DNA of 64,000 nucleotides from Alteribacter populi (GTDB lineage: Bacteria; Bacillota; Bacilli; Bacillales; Salisediminibacteriaceae). Of this stretch, positions 59,086 through 64,000 are shown one piece after another. Within the stretch, counting starts at the first letter, position 1. Every line of letters begins with the position of its first letter. The notes beneath the pieces are model-generated. The model was not told the DNA's origin, did no database searches, and worked only from the letters and a program-made list of their open reading frames with translations. The position numbers and the translations under genes were made by a program. Where the stretch lies: positions 1,882,368 through 1,946,367 of the forward strand of contig NZ_KZ293963.1 in the NCBI RefSeq assembly GCF_002352765.1. The letters run 5' to 3'.

Positions 59086-60018
59086 TCAACTCGACTTAAC
59101 CCTATCTATTTGATCACGATATTTACTTCTTCTCAAGCTATTCTGTATAATTCCCGTACTAAATAATACCCCCATTACAACTAGAAGAAAACCAACCCAA
59201 TGCCCCAATACTATGGATTCCTTTAAAAAGAAATAAGAGCCAAGAATAGAGAAAAATGGAGTAAAATTTAAGAAAATAGCCGATTTCCCTGCACCAATCT
59301 CTCGAATTGAAAGATTATACAGGTAATGACCTGCTCCAGTTGCAATGACTCCCGAAAAGATGAACAACATCCAGACCGTCCAATCCCCCTGATCAAGCTG
59401 ATAAACACCATCAGGTTCAAAAACCATACTTACAAAAATAAGTAATATTCCACCGAAAAATTGACTAATTCCTGTAATAACAAGAGTATCAACACTATTT
59501 GATATTTTTTTGACAAAAATAAAACCAATGACTTGAACAATTACTGTGCAGCAAAACAGCAAATCACCAATTGAAATATTAAACCTATAATCCGAACCAG
59601 CCAGTATTATGACAACCACACCACAAAACCCTAAAATAAAACCGGTAACTTTATGTATGTTAAAACGTTCTTGCAGAAACAATGCCGCTCCTACCGAAGT
59701 AACGATTGGTACCGTTCCAAGTATTAACCCGCCGTTAACAGCAGAAGTGTAATTTAACCCTACCGACATGAACAATTGGTGACCTACGATTGTGGTAAGG
59801 GAAATACCTAATAAATATAATCCATCCCTCCTTGATATTTTTTTCCACGAATGTCGAATAAAAAGTAAAGGTAAAATGGAAATAAATGCTATAAAAACTC
59901 TTAATGTTGTAATAGTTAATGTAGGAAAAGTCGAGACAAGAAGTTTAATAGCAATAATATTAAAACCCCATATAGCCATTGTTACGATTAACATAATGTA
60001 TAATAATGCCATTTTCAT
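59086..60018 (-). CDS. EamA-family drug/metabolite transporter
   Basis: Ten-TM DMT exporter of 310 residues with two EamA repeats (about 5-135 and 150-285). Motifs: MLIVTMAIWGFNIIAIKLLV, ITTLRVFIAFI, LNYTSAVNGGLILGTVPIVTSVGAALFLQERF and GAGKSAIFLNFTPFFSILGSYFFLKES. The ATG at 60016-60018 has GAGGTGG upstream; the longer frame has none. Substrate unknown, often amino acids or nucleosides. Situated just inside the tRNA fragment. Confidence 0.88.
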   Translation of the reverse strand: MKMALLYIMLIVTMAIWGFNIIAIKLLVSTFPTLTITTLRVFIAFISILPLLFIRHSWKKISRRDGLYLLGISLTTIVGHQLFMSVGLNYTSAVNGGLILGTVPIVTSVGAALFLQERFNIHKVTGFILGFCGVVVIILAGSDYRFNISIGDLLFCCTVIVQVIGFIFVKKISNSVDTLVITGISQFFGGILLIFVSMVFEPDGVYQLDQGDWTVWMLFIFSGVIATGAGHYLYNLSIREIGAGKSAIFLNFTPFFSILGSYFFLKESIVLGHWVGFLLVVMGVLFSTGIIQNSLRRSKYRDQIDRVKSS

Positions 60019-60081
60019 CTTTATCCACCTCGCAATTATGATAAAGAAACTTGGCAATTGGTAATCTAAAACATAGATCAA

Positions 60082-60611
60082 AAGTTGTTACACTAATAAA
60101 AGTATTATAGAATGCCTGTATTAACCTATCGAACAACCGAGGAAAGTACAGCTGCCACGGGTACTGCAACTCCATACAAAGGATGAATCCATTCTTTGTG
60201 ACCCTTAATAAACATGTTTCTATATGATGTCCAAAGGATCTTGTTAGCACGAAAAACTGCGTGACATGAATGATAAAAGGAGCAAAGCATAATAAACAGC
60301 GCAGCTACTCGATTAACCATTGTTCATTAATTAGACATATCAAGCCTTTCATAGAGAAAATAATAGTCACTACTTGGCATTTCAAATTAGCAAGTAGTGA
60401 CTAATTGACTTTTTATAGTTTGTCTATGAAATGTTAATATAGTTGTTAAATTTTTACCCCAAAGTTATCTGTAACAGAAATTTCAGAAATAGCGGGTGGG
60501 GCTGGCAGCTTTATCAGAGCAAAGACAAAACCCACCTAATTCCAGTAATGACCACTCGTAAGGTTAGTATTATTTTTTCACCTGTAGTAGTAAAGAATTT
60601 TTGTAACAAGT
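60082..60611. other. Gene-free stretch
   Basis: No frame here has an SD and a recognisable family. An open frame on the minus strand (60126-60320) has no SD and odd composition. A strong terminator at 60366-60401 is the only feature I can support. Confidence 0.5.
60366..60401 (-). terminator. Terminator downstream of the Tm-1-type operon
   Basis: GTCACTACTTG (60366-60376) and CAAGTAGTGAC (60391-60401) pair perfectly over 11 bp; on the minus strand TATTATTTTC follows. It is 210 bases beyond the last stop of the operon. Confidence 0.7.
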
Positions 60612-61442
60612 TTAAATGTTTTTAAATTGTTTCACTTGTTCCGATATCGCGACTTCCGTAGGCAATCTTTCTACACTAGAGGCTCCAAAGAAGCCAGATA
60701 CGCCTCTTGTGCGGTCGAGCACATATTTCGCATCTTTAGGCTCTGAAATCGGACCGCCATGACAAATAACGATAATATCTTCATTTACCGATTTCCCTGC
60801 ATCATGAATATCTTGGACTAAATTTACGGAATTCTCAAGACTTAATGCGGTCTGAGCTCCAATTGCGCCTTTCGTCGTTAGACCCACGTGTGCAACCAGC
60901 AGGTCTGCTCCCGCTTCAGCCATCTTAATCGCATCTTCTTTATTGAAAACATACGGAGAAGTAAATAAACCTAATTCGCTAGCTTTTCTGATCATTTCAA
61001 CCTCAAGATCATACCCCATACCTGTTTCTTCTAGGTTTTGGCGGAATTGTCCGTCGCATAACCCGACTGTCGGAAAGTTCTGGACACCTGAAAATCCCAT
61101 ATCTTTCAAATGCTTTAAGAAGTGCTCCATATCCCTGAATGGGTCTGTTCCACAAACACCAGCTAAGACAGGAGTATCTTCGACAATGGTAAGGACTTCA
61201 TTCCCCATCTCAACAACGATTTGGTTTGCATCCCCATAAGGCATAAGGCCTGCCAAGGATCCTCTTCCTGCCATACGATATCTTCCTGAGTTGTAAATAA
61301 TGATTAAATCAATGCCACCCAGTTCTGCACTTTTAGCTGACAGCCCAGTACCAGCTCCTCCACCGATAATAGCTGTACCATTACGAACATTTTCTCTTAA
61401 CCTTCTTATAATTTCCTCTCTTGCAATTGCCACTTTTATCAC
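60612..61442 (-). CDS. Phosphoenolpyruvate hydrolase-like TIM-barrel protein (Tm-1 C-domain family)
   Basis: 276-residue TIM-barrel protein of the family also forming the C-terminal domain of the tomato Tm-1 resistance protein; annotated as PEP hydrolase-like, with no firm substrate. Motifs: GTAIIGGGAGTGLSAKSAELGGIDLIIIYNSGRYRMAGRGSLAGLMPYGDAN, TPVLAGVCGTDPF, SGVQNFPTVGLCDGQFRQNLEETGMGYDLEV and DIIVICHGGPISEPKDAKYVL. It directly follows a gene for the Tm-1 N-terminal family, 8 bases away. Confidence 0.88.
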   Translation of the reverse strand: MIKVAIAREEIIRRLRENVRNGTAIIGGGAGTGLSAKSAELGGIDLIIIYNSGRYRMAGRGSLAGLMPYGDANQIVVEMGNEVLTIVEDTPVLAGVCGTDPFRDMEHFLKHLKDMGFSGVQNFPTVGLCDGQFRQNLEETGMGYDLEVEMIRKASELGLFTSPYVFNKEDAIKMAEAGADLLVAHVGLTTKGAIGAQTALSLENSVNLVQDIHDAGKSVNEDIIVICHGGPISEPKDAKYVLDRTRGVSGFFGASSVERLPTEVAISEQVKQFKNI

Positions 61443-61450
61443 CTCTTCAT

Positions 61451-62674
61451 TTACATGAACTGTAATAATTCCTTGACCATTAACTCAGAAACTGACGGAT
61501 CATTAATGTCCTCTTCCACTTCAATATATGGAATATTTCCATTTAAATTTTCTTTAATGCTTGCATACAGTACTTCTCTTTGTTCATTCCCCTCAAATGG
61601 CTGCCCATCCTTATCTAATAAGGAAACACCGCCTTTTGGCAGAATTACAACCGTTTTACCGTGGGCTTTATTTATTTTTTCAGCGATCATCTTTCCTAAT
61701 TGTTCATTCTCTCCTACTGTTGTTCTCATTAATGTAGTCGTAGGATTATGCTGGTAGAATAAACGATCTTTAAACTGTTCTGGGACGGTTTCTGGTGGGC
61801 CGAAGTTAACCATATCTAGTGCACCGACAGAAACCACTTGCGGAATACCTCTACTCCCCGCGCTTTCCAACCTGTCATCACCAGCGCTAAAAATTCCCCC
61901 GACTAATTGATCAGCGAACTCAGTCGTCGTAATATCTACGACCCCTTCAATAAAACCATCTTGAATCAACGATTCCATCGCATCGCCACCTGTACCTGTT
62001 GCATGGAACACTAAGACATCATATCCTTGGCCTTCTAATAATTTTCTTGTCTTCGTTACACAAGGCGTTGTTACACCAAACATCGTGGTAGCAATCATCG
62101 GCTTACTTTCTACTTTTGGCCCTTTTTCCGCCCCTTGAACCATCCCGCTTAATGCATTTGCTGCGTTTTTCAAAATTTCAGCCGACAAACCATTAATCCC
62201 TGCGATATCAACAACAGAATACATCATCGTGATATCTTTATCTCCTACATATGGTCTCGTATTACCAGATGCAACAGTAGAGACAAGGATTTTCGGCAGG
62301 CCTACTGGCGCATTTCTCATTGCTGTTGCTGCAACAGTTGTTCCAGCTGTTCCACCCATACCAAAGATACCTGATATTTCATTTTCCACTGCCAATGTTG
62401 AGACGATTTTAGCAGCACCTTTCGTCATTGTGGCCACAGCCGTACCTCGATCATTTTTATCACGCAACTCCTGCAGGGCGACACCGCCAGCTTCTGCAAC
62501 TTCACTGCTAGTTATGTCTCCATGAATAGATGTTTCATAGATTCCTGTGTTCATTAGTAAAACCGTATGATTATTGCTCTCTAGAATATCTTTTACGTAG
62601 AGAAATTCGTCTCTTTTCGTATCAAGTGAACCAATAACAAGCACTTTTTTCTCCATCGTTGATCCTCCATTCAT
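61451..62674 (-). CDS. Tm-1-like ATP-binding domain protein (UPF0261)
   Basis: 407-residue homologue of the Tm-1 N-terminal half. Motifs: VLVIGSLDTKRDEFLYVKDIL, MTKGAAKIVSTLAVENEISGIFGMGGTAGTTVAATAMRNAPVGLPKILVSTVASGN, MIATTMFGVTTPCVTKTR, LVFHATGTGGDAMESLIQDG and VVILPKGGVSLLDKDGQPF. The N-terminal half should bind ATP. Molecular function unknown; bacterial copies occur with sugar catabolic genes, as here. ATG has GGAGGATC-type SD. Confidence 0.9.
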   Translation of the reverse strand: MNGGSTMEKKVLVIGSLDTKRDEFLYVKDILESNNHTVLLMNTGIYETSIHGDITSSEVAEAGGVALQELRDKNDRGTAVATMTKGAAKIVSTLAVENEISGIFGMGGTAGTTVAATAMRNAPVGLPKILVSTVASGNTRPYVGDKDITMMYSVVDIAGINGLSAEILKNAANALSGMVQGAEKGPKVESKPMIATTMFGVTTPCVTKTRKLLEGQGYDVLVFHATGTGGDAMESLIQDGFIEGVVDITTTEFADQLVGGIFSAGDDRLESAGSRGIPQVVSVGALDMVNFGPPETVPEQFKDRLFYQHNPTTTLMRTTVGENEQLGKMIAEKINKAHGKTVVILPKGGVSLLDKDGQPFEGNEQREVLYASIKENLNGNIPYIEVEEDINDPSVSELMVKELLQFM

Positions 62675-62676
62675 TC

Positions 62677-63573
62677 TTATCCGATTACTCCTTCAAAGAA
62701 CTCCTTTGTTTGACGAACAACTTCTGCCTCTCCAATTTTGTCTTGTTGATAGAATGAAGGGTAGTGTGTATCGATCGATAAAATAACGTCTGGTTCCCCT
62801 TCTGTAAGCGCCTTCAAAACTGCTTCATGTTTAAAGTCATCTTCTCCGGCAATAGCAAAGTTATTAAACCTTCCCTCAGGCATATCGTTTGTTATAGTGT
62901 TGACGACTCTCGAAGCTCCTTTTAAGTGAACAGATGCAACATTTCCTTTAATTTGTTCATATAATTCCACCGTTGGATATTCACCAGATCTCCAGCCGTT
63001 TACAATATCCCAATTTAATTTTAAATGTGGATGGTCCGCATATTGCACTAATTTCCCGAGTTCCACGCAATTGTTCGTTAACGTAGGCGGTTCATTTTCT
63101 ACTAAAATCACTTTCCCTCTTCTTCTTGCGTGTTCTGCATGCCTTTTTAAGACTTCAGCATTATGTCTATATTCTTTTTCCTTTTCTTCCTCTGGCCATG
63201 TATCGAAATCAGGTTGTCTGTACAAAGAATAGATTCGAACGTTTGGTGCAGAAAAAGCATCTGCTAAATTGAATAATCGATCTAATTGATTCGTCATTTC
63301 TTCATGGTGGTTTTCGTCGTAGTTATCATATTTAGGTGATCCAGAAAAAGTACAAGAGTTTACTGCCCAAGAACTAAGAGTCGCAACTTCCAATCCATGT
63401 TCTTTGACTTTTTCTCCTAATTTCTTTGCCTTGTCAACGGATATAGAATCTATTGTATCCCCATTCAATTTGGCACGAAGTTCAATATAATCAAAACCTA
63501 CTTCCTTGGCTGTTTGTAACGCATCATCAAATGATTCTAATCCTAACATATCTGTCACAACACTAAACTTCAT
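62677..63573 (-). CDS. Sugar phosphate isomerase/epimerase (xylose isomerase-like TIM barrel)
   Basis: AP-endonuclease-2/IolE-like TIM barrel, 298 residues. It begins MKFSVVTDMLGLESFDDALQTAKEVGFDYIELRAKLNG and has metal-site residues in VILVENEPPT, LKLNWDIVNGWRSGEYP and VASVHLKGA (Glu, Asp, His). It is 2 bases upstream of the Tm-1 gene, clearly in the operon. Members epimerise or dehydrate sugars and inositols; the actual substrate is unknown. Confidence 0.88.
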   Translation of the reverse strand: MKFSVVTDMLGLESFDDALQTAKEVGFDYIELRAKLNGDTIDSISVDKAKKLGEKVKEHGLEVATLSSWAVNSCTFSGSPKYDNYDENHHEEMTNQLDRLFNLADAFSAPNVRIYSLYRQPDFDTWPEEEKEKEYRHNAEVLKRHAEHARRRGKVILVENEPPTLTNNCVELGKLVQYADHPHLKLNWDIVNGWRSGEYPTVELYEQIKGNVASVHLKGASRVVNTITNDMPEGRFNNFAIAGEDDFKHEAVLKALTEGEPDVILSIDTHYPSFYQQDKIGEAEVVRQTKEFFEGVIG

Positions 63574-63614
63574 AAAGTTCCCCCCACCTTGATTCTATAT
63601 ATTTACATTGAATA

Positions 63615-64000
63615 TTATCCGATCTTAATCCAGTCACCAGCTTTATTACCTTTATATGCTTCAAATATTTGAGTTAAATGCCATGCGTCTCTTAACGTTG
63701 CACGTTCCACTTGTTTATTTTCTAATACTGCTTCCGTAAAATGATTAACACTTTGAACCATCCCTTGAGTAAATAAATTCTTATTATGCAACTGACCTAG
63801 CGAGAACTCCGGCTCCCAATGCACAGGTCCATTCAATGGGTCGTCTCCAATAAAAGAAGGTGCTTTACCATATTCACCACTGCCTTTTTTGCCTTGGTAA
63901 TAACCAAGTCGGACCGCATTGTCAATTACAATATTTTCGCTATTACCGATAACTTCATATTTTTCTTTAGGACTCGTTTCTGATTGAGTGGACGGTAAGT
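63615..64000 (-). CDS. Gfo/Idh/MocA-family oxidoreductase, C-terminal part (cut by window edge)
   Basis: NAD(P)-dependent sugar or inositol dehydrogenase family. Only about 128 C-terminal residues are present: EKYEVIGNSENIVIDNAVRLGYYQG, GKAPSFIGDDPLNGPVHWEPEFSLGQL and FTQGMVQSVNHFTEAVLENKQVERATLRDAWHLTQIFEAYKGNKAG. The NAD-binding domain is to the right of the window. With the isomerase and the Tm-1 pair it forms a four-gene or longer carbohydrate catabolic operon read leftward. Confidence 0.82.
   Translation of the reverse strand, partial: LPSTQSETSPKEKYEVIGNSENIVIDNAVRLGYYQGKKGSGEYGKAPSFIGDDPLNGPVHWEPEFSLGQLHNKNLFTQGMVQSVNHFTEAVLENKQVERATLRDAWHLTQIFEAYKGNKAGDWIKIG

Noticed and set aside
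60126..60320. Small minus-strand gene near 60.2 kb
   Set aside because: No SD, overlapped by other frames, no recognisable pattern; kept only as a gene-free stretch.

Overview
The window reads as chromosome of a low-GC, endospore-forming Firmicute of the family Bacillaceae. Supporting signs are Shine-Dalgarno sequences of the AGGAGG type, many TTG starts, a SAM-I riboswitch, YheC/D and SleB-type spore proteins, an SdpR/SdpI-like pair and hom-thrC-thrB order. Very acidic linkers in exported lipoproteins (about 2.9 kb and 49.2 kb) suggest a salt- or alkali-tolerant member; the species cannot be named from sequence alone.

Layout. 0-1.3 kb: start of a fructose operon (fruR-fruK, fruK cut by the window edge) behind a phased repeat operator. 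1.3-9.3 kb: small membrane, spore and exported proteins, including a PQQ-type sugar dehydrogenase and an LVIVD beta-propeller. 9.3-13.6 kb: a chitobiose-type PTS locus that is decaying: EIIC carries three one-base deletions, and the 6-phospho-glycosidase and the GntR regulator have both lost their 5' ends at one head-to-head junction. 13.6-17 kb: MoxR/DUF58/DUF4129 operon. 17-21 kb: small accessory genes, an orphan SdpRI-like pair, an isochorismatase and a chimeric pseudogene. 21.4-24 kb: sfnG sulfone monooxygenase operon with a SAM riboswitch upstream. 24.4-27.3 kb: glyoxylate shunt aceB-aceA. 27.8-32 kb: a D-amino-acid group (MocR regulator, racemase, P1 peptidase, D-amino acid transaminase). 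32.1-33.1 kb: UDP-glucuronate epimerase, followed by a MITE-like repeat.

33.5-45.2 kb is the most distinctive block: a six-gene acyl-CoA catabolic operon (three acyl-CoA ligases, an AMACR-like CoA-transferase/racemase, thiolase, acyl-CoA dehydrogenase), a sigma-54 activator with CBS and PAS domains, and an HSD10-like dehydrogenase. Both transcription units have a -24/-12 promoter and a matching dyad 70-80 bp upstream, so they look like one sigma-54 regulon, probably for a branched-chain acid. 45.4-51.6 kb: an oligopeptide/dipeptide ABC transporter. 52.2-56.6 kb: Ca2+/cation antiporter and threonine biosynthesis. 56.7-58.5 kb: SleB-like hydrolase and an EEP-family phosphatase/nuclease.

58.9-64 kb: a 3' fragment of tRNA-Ala(GGC), which resembles the boundary of an integrated element, then an EamA transporter and a catabolic operon (oxidoreductase, sugar-phosphate isomerase, separate Tm-1-type N and C modules) that continues off the right edge. 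Dispersed intergenic repeats of at least four kinds occur throughout. No CRISPR array, rRNA, complete tRNA or intact transposase gene was seen.
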